Source: Rhizohabitans arisaemae (GTDB lineage: Bacteria > Actinomycetota > Actinomycetes > Streptosporangiales > Streptosporangiaceae). From it: a DNA stretch of 64,000 nucleotides. Both the position numbers and the translations under genes were made by a program. Under the pieces are notes generated by a model. It was not told the origin of the DNA, made no database searches, and saw only the letters and a list, made by a program, of their open reading frames with translations. Positions 1-8,211 of the stretch are shown here, piece after piece. The stretch is from the NCBI RefSeq assembly GCF_025996515.1, contig NZ_BLRH01000034.1:868001-932000 (forward strand). Reading direction: 5' to 3'. Positions within the stretch are counted from its first letter, which is position 1; the number at the start of each line of letters is the position of its first letter.

Positions 1-576
<576 letters not shown>

Positions 577-700
577 CTAGACAGAAGATCCTGACTTAAG
601 TAACGTCCCCGTTCCCAAGATCTAGAACTTTCTTCCCGACGCGGTTCGCGTGCCTCCCCCGAGCCACCGGACCACCGGCGGGAAAGTGTGAGGGTGGTCG

Positions 701-1372
701 GTGATGCACGACATCGTCGCGCACACGCGCGTCAACGACATTCTTTTAGGTCCTTTGGAAAGACCGGCGCTGCGGTGGTTGGCCGTCAGGATGCCGCCAT
801 GGGTCACCCCGGACCGCTGTACGGCCGTGGGGGTGGGCGGCGCCGCGTTGACAGCCGCCGGGTTCTTCCTGAGCGGTGCCTCCGCGGCCTTCCTCTGGTT
901 GGCCGTACTGGGCGTCCTGCTCAACTGGCTGGGTGACAGCCTCGACGGGAACATCGCACGACTGCGCAAGATCGAGCGTCCCCGGTACGGGTTCTTCATC
1001 GACCATGCGTGCGACGCCGTCTGTCAGGTGCTCATATTTCTGGGCCTGGGACTTTCGCCCTACGTCGACTTCACGATCGCGTCACTGGCCCTCATCGGAT
1101 ACTCCACGCTGGCGATCCTCATGTACATCCGCACCTGCGTGTCCGGCGAGTTCAAGATCTCCTACGGCCGGATGGGGCCGACCGAGGCGCGGGCCGTGCT
1201 CATCCTCCTCACCGTCGCGATGCTCGTCTTCGGACCCGAGCCGTTCGTGCTCGAGGGTGTGTCCTTCACCGGCTACGACGTGGTGGTGGGCGGTGTCGGG
1301 GTCACGACGTTCATCTTCTTCGCCGGCACCGCCTGGACGGAACGAGGCCGGCTGGCGGCGCTGGGCGAGTGA
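701..1372 (+). CDS. CDP-alcohol phosphatidyltransferase family membrane protein
   Basis: Integral membrane enzyme that should move a phosphatidyl group from CDP-diacylglycerol to an alcohol acceptor (223 aa). The family signature DG-x2-AR-x9-G-x3-D-x3-D is complete in DGNIARLRKIERPRYGFFID followed by HACD, about residues 87-110, so an active enzyme is expected. Several hydrophobic segments follow. The acceptor (inositol, glycerol phosphate, serine or other) cannot be read from the sequence. GTG 701 and ATG 704 are adjacent; a GAGG lies about 10 bases upstream. The gene ends 13 bases before an acyltransferase start, so the two probably form one phospholipid-remodelling operon. Confidence 0.88.
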   Translation: MMHDIVAHTRVNDILLGPLERPALRWLAVRMPPWVTPDRCTAVGVGGAALTAAGFFLSGASAAFLWLAVLGVLLNWLGDSLDGNIARLRKIERPRYGFFIDHACDAVCQVLIFLGLGLSPYVDFTIASLALIGYSTLAILMYIRTCVSGEFKISYGRMGPTEARAVLILLTVAMLVFGPEPFVLEGVSFTGYDVVVGGVGVTTFIFFAGTAWTERGRLAALGE

Positions 1373-1385
1373 GGGAAAGGACACC

Positions 1386-2081
1386 GTGAAGATACGTGAG
1401 GCGGGATTCTGGCCGCTTTGCTGGATGGCCTTGCTCAAGGCGACGCTGTCGGTTCTCACCAGACGGCGTTGGGCGGGGTTGGCGAACATCCCCCGGACGG
1501 GTGGCGCCATCGTCGTGGCCGGGCATGTGTCGGAGTTCGACCCGCTCGTGGTCGCGCGCTTCGTGTACGCGGCGGATCGGTGGCCGCGGTTTCTGGCGAA
1601 GTCGAGCCTGTTCGAGCGAAGCGGCCTGCTCGGTGCGTTCATGCGGACCACAGGGCACATCCCGGTGGCCCGGGGCACGGCCACGGCCTCGCAGGCCCTG
1701 GACAGGGCGGTCGAGGGACTCCGGAAGGGGGACCTCGTCATCATCTACCCCGAGGGCGGGATCCCCGCGTCCGGGGAGCCGGGTCCGCGTAAGGGGAAGA
1801 CCGGCGCGGCCAGGCTGTTCCTCGCCACGGGCGCGCCGGTCGTCCCGGTCGTCTCCTGGGGCCCGCAGTGGGTTCTCAACCCACGCGTGGGCGGGCTCCG
1901 CACGGACGTGACCGTGCTGGCCGGGCCGCCGCTCGACCTGGCGAAGTGGGCCGGGGCCGAACCCGGCGACGGCAATCTCCGCGAGATCACCGAAACGATC
2001 ATGAGTGCCCTGTACGACCTGCTGGAGGAGGCCAAGGAGCCGCCGGCCGACCGGAGCCCACCGCGGTGCGTGAAGTGCTGA
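1386..2081 (+). CDS. 1-acyl-glycerol-3-phosphate acyltransferase-like (PlsC family)
   Basis: Predicted membrane-associated acyltransferase of 231 aa. Motif I H-x4-D is present as HVSEFD near residue 48 and motif III as YPEGG near residue 120. GTG 1386 is chosen because GAAAGG sits 5-6 bases upstream and because longer versions would overlap the upstream gene. It probably acylates lysophosphatidate or a related lipid, in keeping with the preceding CDP-alcohol phosphatidyltransferase. The end overlaps the proposed start of the next gene by a few bases, suggesting translational coupling. A second member of this family lies at 45927-46607. Confidence 0.85.
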   Translation: MKIREAGFWPLCWMALLKATLSVLTRRRWAGLANIPRTGGAIVVAGHVSEFDPLVVARFVYAADRWPRFLAKSSLFERSGLLGAFMRTTGHIPVARGTATASQALDRAVEGLRKGDLVIIYPEGGIPASGEPGPRKGKTGAARLFLATGAPVVPVVSWGPQWVLNPRVGGLRTDVTVLAGPPLDLAKWAGAEPGDGNLREITETIMSALYDLLEEAKEPPADRSPPRCVKC

Positions 2082-2980
2082 GTGTGGCGCGATCCGACCC
2101 GGTTGAGGGCCACTCCGCCAAACCAGCCAACGTCGCCTGCCCCGCCGAGCTCTCCCGTCCGGCCGACGACCTCCGGCACGGGCTGATCGCATGCACCGGG
2201 CTGGTGGGCCTGGTGTGCGCGTTCGCCGGAACCGACGACATCGTGGCGCTGCCCATGTACTTCACCGAGTGGAGCAACGCCGCCGTCGTCGTCTTCTACG
2301 GCTTTCGGCGGTGGCGACGGCTCCCCGCCGGGACGTCGGCCGCGATCTGCGCGGCCGTCACCCTGTACATCACCGTCACCGGGCTGGTCTTCCACTTCGT
2401 GCTGGCCGGCGGCGCCAACCCGTTCATCCTGCTGCTCGACGGCGCCGGCAGCGTGCCCAAGGAGACCGGCACCTTCCTGCTGCACTACGTCGTCCCCCTT
2501 ATGGCGGTGGCCAACTGGTTCGCCTTCGAGTCCGGCGGACGCCTGCGGCGCCGGCATGCGGTGGTGTGGCTCGCCAGCCCGGTGGTGTACCTGGCGGTGA
2601 TCCTCATACGAGGGGCCTGCTTCGCCGTCGACCGGTATCCGTACCCCTTTCTCGACGTCACCCGGCTCGGTTACGCCCTGGTCGCCCGAAATTCCGCGGG
2701 CATGGCCGTGTGCTTCTACGCCCTCGGCCTGCTGTACGTGGCCCTCGACCGGGTGCCGGCGAGCGAGTGGCGAACTCGCCCGCAACGACGTCGGAATGCG
2801 GATCGCGCCCCGTGGGCTGAACGTGCGGGTTCAGCCGACTTGGGCGCCGGTGCGCAGAGTGAAGCAGATGCCCGTCCAACGACTCCGCGGCACGTGGCTC
2901 ACCACGACCAGGGCGCCGTCCTGGCCCGCCGACTCCAGCTGCTCGACCCGCCGCACGACCGGCGCGGCCGTCTCCCGTGA
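2075..2980 (+). CDS. Pr6Pr family membrane protein with a foreign C-terminal tail
   Basis: Multi-spanning membrane protein of the Pr6Pr family. Hydrophobic segments start at LIACTGLVGLVC and end at FYALGLLYVALD; HYVVPLMAVANWF and YPYPFLDV are typical family features. The function is unknown. GTG 2075 or GTG 2084 may be the start; neither has a clear ribosome site. The family-like part ends near base 2772 (about 230 residues). The remaining roughly 69 residues are Arg/Ala-rich and are read antisense through a decayed copy of an ABC-F gene end. The original stop was probably lost at this junction, so the natural C-terminus is uncertain. Confidence 0.7.
   Translation: MLSVARSDPVEGHSAKPANVACPAELSRPADDLRHGLIACTGLVGLVCAFAGTDDIVALPMYFTEWSNAAVVVFYGFRRWRRLPAGTSAAICAAVTLYITVTGLVFHFVLAGGANPFILLLDGAGSVPKETGTFLLHYVVPLMAVANWFAFESGGRLRRRHAVVWLASPVVYLAVILIRGACFAVDRYPYPFLDVTRLGYALVARNSAGMAVCFYALGLLYVALDRVPASEWRTRPQRRRNADRAPWAERAGSADLGAGAQSEADARPTTPRHVAHHDQGAVLARRLQLLDPPHDRRGRLP
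2815..2836. other. Perfect 8-bp hairpin at the remnant junction
   Basis: GGCTGAAC and GTTCAGCC flank a 6-base loop. The right arm contains the stop codon region of the decayed ABC-F tail (minus strand). There is no T-run, so a terminator role is unproven. Confidence 0.4.
2831..2951 (-). pseudogene. Decayed 3' end of an ABC-F gene
   Basis: Read on the minus strand, this stretch encodes EQLESAGQDGALVVVSH and then SRWTGICFTLRTGAQVG followed by a stop. The intact ABC-F gene 1 kb away ends with EELESALADYDGALVVVSH, then RRRWTGTHFTLHTGTRVG and stop. Only about the last 40 codons are recognisable, with the spacing between the two blocks shortened. No nucleotide-binding domain remains, so it is a relic of a duplication or of replacement of one copy. 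Confidence 0.75.
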
Positions 2981-3068
2981 CGGATCCTGGGCCTCTTGAG
3001 GCGCTAGCGGGGCGTACCCGCCCACCCCGGGAACAGGCATCGGACACCGAAGCCGAAGAGTTCGGACT

Positions 3069-3105
3069 GTGCACGCATCGGAGATCACCATGCGGGCGAT
3101 GGTGA
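3069..3105 (+). repeat. Short repeat, copy 1 of a leader-like motif
   Basis: GTGCACGCAT-c-GGAGA-t-CAC-c-ATG here is matched at 11677-11714 (GTGCACGCAT-a-GGAGA-c-CAC-g-ATG), with weaker similarity on both sides. Each copy looks like a ribosome site followed by an ATG opening a short frame. It may be the 5' end of a lost gene or a small mobile sequence. The rest of 2981-3269 holds nothing else I can name. Confidence 0.4.
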
Positions 3106-3269
3106 AGCGCTCCCGACCCGGATCTCCCATGCTGAACGGAGAGCGTGTGTCGCATCGCCGCTCCCGTTGACGAAAACCGGTGCGACCACGTCTCTGCGGG
3201 CCCGACGTCTCCGGACGTGTACGGCCCGGCGGAAAGCGTCTGTCCACACCAAGGGATCGGTGAGATTCA

Positions 3270-3587
3270 ATGATGCGCACACGAAGGGCGATAGCCGCCG
3301 TCGCGGTAGCCGTGACCGGTGTCCTGTCGCCAACACTGATCGCGACCCCTGCGTCGGCCCTCGCACCACAGGATCCATGCTACGTAAAGTATGTGGGAAG
3401 CACCTACGCCACGTCGGATTGCGATGGGTACGGCTGGTTTGCAACCGTCATCTGGTGCTGGGTAAACGGCAGCTGGTGGGAAGTTCACGGGGCACCCAAG
3501 CGGGCGGAACACAACGTTGAGGCCAGAACCGACTGCTCCCACAATGGGACGGTCGGCAGGGCAGCTGTGGAGACCTACCCGGGGTAG
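3270..3587 (+). CDS. Small secreted cysteine-containing protein
   Basis: Protein of 105 aa starting MMRTRRAIAAVAVAVTGV, with a clear Sec signal peptide and a likely cut after ATPASA (residue about 30). The mature part is about 75 residues, rich in Trp, Tyr and Gly (YGWFATVIWCWVNGSWWEV), with four cysteines that could form two disulfides. I do not recognise a family. ATG 3270 and ATG 3273 are both possible; GGTGAG lies about 10 bases upstream. The GC content and codon use are less extreme than in the neighbours. It is monocistronic, with an inverted repeat about 100 bases downstream. Confidence 0.7.
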   Translation: MMRTRRAIAAVAVAVTGVLSPTLIATPASALAPQDPCYVKYVGSTYATSDCDGYGWFATVIWCWVNGSWWEVHGAPKRAEHNVEARTDCSHNGTVGRAAVETYPG

Positions 3588-3683
3588 AAATTCTCGCCAA
3601 ACCGCCGGTTGCGGATCCGATCCCTTGCGTTGAACCCACGTGAGAACCGAGTACGCCGATCGCCCGCAACGCCCTAGGTCACA

Positions 3684-3725
3684 ACGAGCCAGGCCCCGCG
3701 CCTCCCGTCGCGAAGCCTGGCTCGT
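3684..3725. terminator. 11-bp inverted repeat between converging genes
   Basis: ACGAGCCAGGC (3684-3694) and GCCTGGCTCGT (3715-3725) are perfect inverted copies with a 20-base loop, placed between the secreted-protein gene and the ABC-F gene that converge here. It could end transcription from both sides. There is no T-run. Confidence 0.45.
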
Positions 3726-3890
3726 CGCAGGATGCGCTCGACAACGATCCGACCCGGCCGGGTATCCGGAACCGGAGGTCGGCCTAGGGCGGTATCCGGA
3801 CGGTCGAAACATCCCGGCGTGGCACAACAAGGCCCCTTCCACGGCGCGGGAACACCGTCCGGATCACGGGTCTCCGAGGAGGATCGGCGT

Positions 3891-5501
3891 TCAGCCGACG
3901 CGCGTGCCGGTGTGCAGGGTGAAGTGGGTGCCCGTCCAGCGACGCCGCAGCAGCCGGTCGTGGCTCACCACGACCAGGGCGCCGTCGTAGTCCGCCAGCG
4001 CCGACTCCAGCTCCTCGACGAGGGCGAGGGAGAGATGGTTGGTCGGCTCGTCCAGTAACAGGACGTCGACCTGCTCGCTGACCAGCCGGGCAAGGGCTAG
4101 GCGCTGCCGCTGCCCGGTGGACAGCGCGCCGACTCGGACGGCGGCCCGGTCACGCTCGAACAGCCCCAGGGAGAGCAGCCGCTCGGCCTGCTCGGCGGCC
4201 GGCCCGGGACGACCTCGGGCGAAGGCGGCCACCAGCGTCTCATCCGGCCGGTCGAACACCGGATCCTGCGCGAGGCAGCCGATCCGGCCGCGTCGGACGA
4301 CCTGCCCGCCGTCCGCGGCCAGGTCGCCGGCGAGAATCCGCAGCAGGGTGCTCTTGCCTGCGCCGTTCAACCCGCTGATCAGCACACGCTCGCCCGCCGA
4401 GACGGTGAGGCTCACCGGGTCGAGCCGGCCTGCCACGGTGACGTCGACGGCGTCGAGCACGGCGCCCCGCAGCGGGGCCGCCCGGAGCACCGGGGCGAAC
4501 CGGAGCGGCTTCGGCGGCGGGGGCACCGGCTCGGCCAAGAGGCGGCGAAGCCGTTCTTCGGCGTTGCGTACCCGGGAGGCGACAGACTGCTGCACCCTCC
4601 CCGCGTCGCGGTCGTAGGCGACCTTGTTGTTGTCCTTCATCGCCCGGTTCGGGGCCACCCGCCGCGCGACGGTGGCGGCGGACTCCCGGAACCGGGCGAC
4701 GTCGTCCTGCCAACGGGCGTGCGCCTGGGCTTGGCGCACGCGGGACGCGGCCTTCTCGGCGAGGTAGCCGGAGTAGCCGTTGCCGTACCGGACCACCTGC
4801 CGGCTGTCCGCGTCCACCTCCAGCAGGCTCGTGGCGACGCGCTCCAGGAAGGTCCGGTCGTGGGAGACCGCCACGGTCGTACCGCGCCGGGTACGCAGGT
4901 AGTCCTCCAGCCAGGTCAGGGCGGAGTCGTCCAGGTGGTTGGTCGGCTCGTCCAGCAGCAGCACCTCCGGCGCGGCGGCCAGGAGCGAGGCCAGGCGCAG
5001 CCGGACCTGTTCGCCGCCGGACAGGCCGCCCGCCAAACGGTCGCGGCGCACGCCGTCCAGACCGAGGCCGTGCAGGGCCTGTTCCAGCCGCGCGTCGGCG
5101 TCGTAGCCGCCGCGGAGTTCGAAGACCGTCAGCAGGTCGCCGTACTCGGCCAAGCCCGATTCGTCGCCACCCGCCATCGCGGCCTCCAGGTGACGCATCC
5201 GGGCCTCGATCGCCCGGAGCTCGCCGAGCGCACGGTCGACGACCTGCCGGACCGTCAGGTACGGCGGCAGCCGCTCGTCCTGGGCGAGGTAGCCGACGCC
5301 GCCTTCGGCGTGGACGACGATCTCCCCCTGGTCTGGCCGTTCCCGACCCGCGAGCAGGCGGAGCAGCGTGCTCTTCCCGGATCCGTTCTCCCCGACGATC
5401 CCGGTGCGCTCACCCGAGGCGAACGAGCAGGTGACCGAGTCGAGGACGGTCCGGCCGTCGTAGGACTTGACGACGTCGAGGGCGGTGATCTGAGTGGGCA
5501 T
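3891..5501 (-). CDS. ABC-F family ATPase, probable ribosome-protection type
   Basis: Soluble ATPase of 536 aa with two ATP-binding cassettes and no membrane segments. Cassette 1 has Walker A GENGSGKST (about 37-45), signature LSGGEQVRL and Walker B LLLDEPTNHLD. Cassette 2 has GLNGAGKST, LSTGQRQRL and LLLDEPTNHLS. An Arg-rich linker with a conserved Lys/Asn stretch separates them, as in ABC-F proteins that act on the ribosome. Many actinomycete members give resistance to macrolides, lincosamides or streptogramins; others are housekeeping, and the sequence alone does not decide. A divergent TetR gene with a palindrome in the shared promoter suggests inducible expression by a drug-like ligand. 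Confidence 0.88.
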   Translation of the reverse strand: MPTQITALDVVKSYDGRTVLDSVTCSFASGERTGIVGENGSGKSTLLRLLAGRERPDQGEIVVHAEGGVGYLAQDERLPPYLTVRQVVDRALGELRAIEARMRHLEAAMAGGDESGLAEYGDLLTVFELRGGYDADARLEQALHGLGLDGVRRDRLAGGLSGGEQVRLRLASLLAAAPEVLLLDEPTNHLDDSALTWLEDYLRTRRGTTVAVSHDRTFLERVATSLLEVDADSRQVVRYGNGYSGYLAEKAASRVRQAQAHARWQDDVARFRESAATVARRVAPNRAMKDNNKVAYDRDAGRVQQSVASRVRNAEERLRRLLAEPVPPPPKPLRFAPVLRAAPLRGAVLDAVDVTVAGRLDPVSLTVSAGERVLISGLNGAGKSTLLRILAGDLAADGGQVVRRGRIGCLAQDPVFDRPDETLVAAFARGRPGPAAEQAERLLSLGLFERDRAAVRVGALSTGQRQRLALARLVSEQVDVLLLDEPTNHLSLALVEELESALADYDGALVVVSHDRLLRRRWTGTHFTLHTGTRVG

Positions 5502-5587
5502 ACGGGCGCTCCCAAGCGTTCGAGGACGGTACGGCCGAAGGCCGCAAGGACGGGTGAACGCTGCGGAAGAGCATCGGACTTCCTCAC

Positions 5588-5609
5588 TAATGCGACAACT
5601 GTTGCGTTA
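5588..5609. promoter_or_regulatory. Probable TetR operator between ABC-F and TetR genes
   Basis: TAATGCGACA-ac-TGTTGCGTTA is an inverted repeat (8 of 10 positions match) about 10 bases before the TetR start and about 90 bases before the ABC-F start. This is the classical position for an operator controlling both genes. Confidence 0.65.
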
Positions 5610-5619
5610 AGATGATGGC

Positions 5620-6294
5620 ATGAGCTCACCGACGCCCGCAAGTCCGAATCCCGCCGCGCCCCCTCAGCCCGGTGCCGACGCGCACGCGGCCGCGGGACGG
5701 CGCCCCGGCGGCCGTACCGCGCGCGTCCGCGCCCAGGTGCTCGCCGCGGTCCGCGACCAGCTGGTGGAGCACGGCTTCGACGAACTCACCGTGGACGCCG
5801 TCGCCGCCCGAGCCGGCGTCCACCGCACCACCGTCTACCGGCGCTGGCGCGACGTGGGCGGCCTGCTCGCCGACGTCCTGGACGCGGCGGGCGGCGACGA
5901 CTGGCGGCCCGCCGACACCGGCTCCCTCGAAGGCGACCTGGCCGCGCTCAACGACGAGGTCTACGCGGCCCTCACCGGAGACCCGCCGATCACCACGGCG
6001 CTGATCGCCGCCTCGTTCCGTTCCGAGGAGGCGGCGCGCGCCTTGACCCGCTTCTGGGAGGACCGCTACGACCGGTGCGAGATCGTGGTCAGGCGTGCCG
6101 TCCGGCGCGGGGAGATCCCCGCCGCGACCGCGGCGCGCAGTCTCCTCATCGCCTCCACCGCGCCGCTCTACCACCAGCTGGTGCTGTTCCGCGTTCCGCC
6201 CGACCCCGGCCTCGCCGGTCAGGCCGCCCACGCCGCCGCCCTCGCCGCCACCGCGGGCGCCTTCGCCGGGAACCCCGCCTCCGGCCCTACCTGA
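5620..6294 (+). CDS. TetR family regulator
   Basis: Protein of 224 aa. The helix-turn-helix lies at about residues 30-80 (VLAAVRDQLVEHGFDELTV, then VAARAGVHRTTVYRRW), after a Pro/Ala-rich disordered N-terminus. The C-terminal half is the variable ligand-binding region, with VLFRVPPDPGLAGQAA near the end. It is divergent from the ABC-F gene and shares a palindromic operator with it, so it probably represses both until a ligand binds. ATG 5620 gives the only reasonable N-terminus; no strong ribosome site is visible. Confidence 0.88.
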   Translation: MSSPTPASPNPAAPPQPGADAHAAAGRRPGGRTARVRAQVLAAVRDQLVEHGFDELTVDAVAARAGVHRTTVYRRWRDVGGLLADVLDAAGGDDWRPADTGSLEGDLAALNDEVYAALTGDPPITTALIAASFRSEEAARALTRFWEDRYDRCEIVVRRAVRRGEIPAATAARSLLIASTAPLYHQLVLFRVPPDPGLAGQAAHAAALAATAGAFAGNPASGPT

Positions 6295-6659
6295 CCCCGC
6301 GCAGGTCCGGAGTCCGGCCGGCGCCTGAAGAGGTCGCGGCCCCCTGACAGCATGCCGGTGACCGCCCCAGGCCGTACCGGACCGGGGTCGCCTTCCCGTG
6401 CCCGGGGCCAGGCGGCCGGGTTCGGGAAAACTCTGAGCCGATCGACGGGATTGCCGTAATGCGCCGGATCCCGCTGCGGGTGGAACCGATCGCTCGAACT
6501 TCTGAAGCGCCTACTCGAAGTACATTTTCGAGGAATTCCCGATGGAATTATCAGATCCCATACGGCGTTCACGGATAAATGGCCGATGTCGCGATCAGAA
6601 ATCAGTTCGAACCGGTTTTCCCGGCCGGTCGCGAACGGAAACCCGCCTAGGAGGAACCC
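6295..6659. other. Gene-free stretch of 365 bases
   Basis: It contains a GGCCGTACCGG element of the kind scattered between genes of this window, then an AT-richer part (about 6480-6600) likely to carry the promoter of the next gene. I see no RNA gene, palindromic operator or gene remnant. Confidence 0.4.
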
Positions 6660-7121
6660 ATGAAACCTTCCCTGGCCAAGGATCTCGCCCACCGTGGGAA
6701 AGGGCGCCTGCTACCGGCGCTCGCAACCGCGGCCGCCCTGTTCACCCTAAGCGTCCCAGCCGCCGACGCCACCTCGCCGGCCGCCGATTCCGCCCGGTCG
6801 TCTCAGCCTCGACCAGCGGTGCACTGGGGCGGGTTTGTCAAGAACATGTGCTTCAAGGATGCCTACAGATTCTCCAACTCCGCACTCAAGGAAACCGGAT
6901 TCCGGGAGTTCGGGCGGCCCAACAATCATACGGTGATCGCCGGAAACGACTCCGTTGTCGTTCAGGTCTCGTATGCACCCTCACGTATTTCGTCACCACA
7001 CACATTCTCGAGCGTCTATTTCGCCGTCACAGCGGTCTCGCCCGATTCCGGGGCCGCCGAGCGCGCCCGCAACAACGTCAGAACGAGGATCGTGAAAAAG
7101 CAGTACTTCGACACCTGCTGA
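6660..7121 (+). CDS. Secreted hypothetical protein
   Basis: Protein of 153 aa with a Sec-type signal (LLPALATAAALFTLSVPAADA, cleavage near residue 38). The mature part is about 115 residues with two cysteines (KNMCFKD and the C-terminal DTC), which could form one disulfide closing the chain. AGGAGG seven bases before ATG 6660 is one of the best ribosome sites in the window. I recognise no family. The gene stands alone and is followed by a perfect 12-bp hairpin. Confidence 0.75.
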   Translation: MKPSLAKDLAHRGKGRLLPALATAAALFTLSVPAADATSPAADSARSSQPRPAVHWGGFVKNMCFKDAYRFSNSALKETGFREFGRPNNHTVIAGNDSVVVQVSYAPSRISSPHTFSSVYFAVTAVSPDSGAAERARNNVRTRIVKKQYFDTC

Positions 7122-7150
7122 CCGTCCTGGGCGGACCGCCCGCAGGATGC

Positions 7151-7178
7151 GGCCGGTGTCCGAGCCCGGACACCGGCC
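7151..7178 (+). terminator. Rho-independent-like hairpin
   Basis: GGCCGGTGTCCG, a 4-base loop, then CGGACACCGGCC: 12 perfect base pairs, 29 bases after the stop of the secreted-protein gene. No T-run, as is common in actinomycetes. Confidence 0.7.
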
Positions 7179-7400
7179 GACCCGGTGGCCCGCATGGCCG
7201 GAGTGGCCTGAGCGGTCTACCGGCTCCAGGAGTCGGCTGAACTGGCACCCGCCGGCGCCCCAAGCCAGGTGGTCGCCCAGCTCCCGCTAGGCCCCCGGCA
7301 CGGTCAGCCGCTTCCCTGACCTGCCCGGACCGGTGTCCACCCTGATCGGGTCGGGGCGGACGCCCCCTCCTGCAGGGGGAAGGTCCCTCACCAAGAGGCG

Positions 7401-7500
7401 AGGTCACCACCGACCTGTACGAGGGGTCGGCCGGGGACCGTCCGGTGGAGCTGTCCACCCGGACGGAGCTGGTCGTGGTGGGCTCCCGCGGCATGGCGGA
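7401..7500 (+). pseudogene. Fragment of a universal stress protein gene
   Basis: Reads EVTTDLYEGSAGDRPVELST, then RTELVVVGSRGM, before similarity stops. The intact gene at 11811-12680 has KVTTDLYEGAAGDRLVELSD, then RAELIVVGSRGMGALARTVL. Only about 33 codons of the first domain survive, without start or ATP-loop end. The rest of 7122-7520 shows the terminator above and no other gene. Confidence 0.75.
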
Positions 7501-7520
7501 GACCGGTCAACCGGGTGTGA

Positions 7521-8126
7521 TCACTCGCCCCGCACGCCGTCGTCCGAGGCGGTCGGCGCAGGCGTCACCGCCGCGGTTTGCAGGCCGTCGAGCATCAAGG
7601 TGAGGAATCGGATCGGCTGGGCGGCCATGGGGGGCGGCAGGTCGGCGATGTGGCAGGCGAAGAGGTTGAGCAGGGAGACCACGTCCTCCGTGCCCACGTC
7701 GGCACGCATCGAGCCTTCGGCCTGGGCACGGCGCACGAGGGCGTCCAGCATCTCCAGCCAGTGGTCGCGCGCCTTGGCGAAGTCGGCCCCTTCCCGGTAC
7801 ACCTCCTCGGGCAGTTGCGCCATCGCCCCCGCCAGGGTGGACCTGTCCGGATCGGCCGCCCAGAGCAGGAATCCACGCAATCCGCTCCACGCATCCGGGC
7901 TGTCCTGCTCCCAGGCGCGCAACGCGTCTATCAGTGCGCCGATGTAGTGGTCTCCGACCGCCGCGATCAGGGCGTTCCTGTCGGGGAACCGGCGGTAGAG
8001 CGTCCCGACGCCGACACCGGCCCGGCGCGCGATGAGTTCCATCGGGGCTCCGAGTCCGCGCTCGGAGATCACGGCGGCGGCAGCCGCGACGATCTTGTCG
8101 AGGTTCCGCCTGGCGTCCGCCCGCAT
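7521..8126 (-). CDS. TetR family regulator, divergent from NmrA-like gene
   Basis: Protein of about 201 aa. The helix-turn-helix lies at about residues 8-55 (NLDKIVAAAAAVISERGL, then IARRAGVGVGTLYRRFPDR). The C-terminal region (WLEMLDALVRRAQAEGSM) resembles the TetR_C domain of regulators beside oxidoreductases. ATG 8126 is preferred over TTG 8132, because AGGGG lies six bases upstream inside the shared palindrome. It probably represses itself and the divergent NAD(P)-binding gene through the 8125-8211 palindrome; the family usually senses small hydrophobic molecules. Confidence 0.87.
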   Translation of the reverse strand: MRADARRNLDKIVAAAAAVISERGLGAPMELIARRAGVGVGTLYRRFPDRNALIAAVGDHYIGALIDALRAWEQDSPDAWSGLRGFLLWAADPDRSTLAGAMAQLPEEVYREGADFAKARDHWLEMLDALVRRAQAEGSMRADVGTEDVVSLLNLFACHIADLPPPMAAQPIRFLTLMLDGLQTAAVTPAPTASDDGVRGE

Positions 8127-8211
8127 CGACAACCCCTAACTGGACGATCTGGTTCCGCTTACTGTACCTTCCTGTAAGCGGAATCCATTCGTCCGGTTAG
8201 GGGTTGTCGAT
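8125..8211. promoter_or_regulatory. 87-bp nested palindrome carrying both start regions
   Basis: Outer arms 8125-8147 and 8189-8211 match at 22 of 23 positions. Inner arms GGTTCCGCTTAC (8151-8162) and GTAAGCGGAATCC (8174-8186) are also inverted, around an 11-base centre. Both divergent genes therefore begin with the same TTGTCGATG and the same AGGGG ribosome site in mirror image. The inner palindrome is the likely TetR operator. Confidence 0.8.

Noticed and set aside
3891-6294. Calling the ABC-F/TetR pair a named antibiotic resistance gene
   Set aside because: Motifs are common to all ABC-F proteins; nothing in the sequence identifies the drug class.
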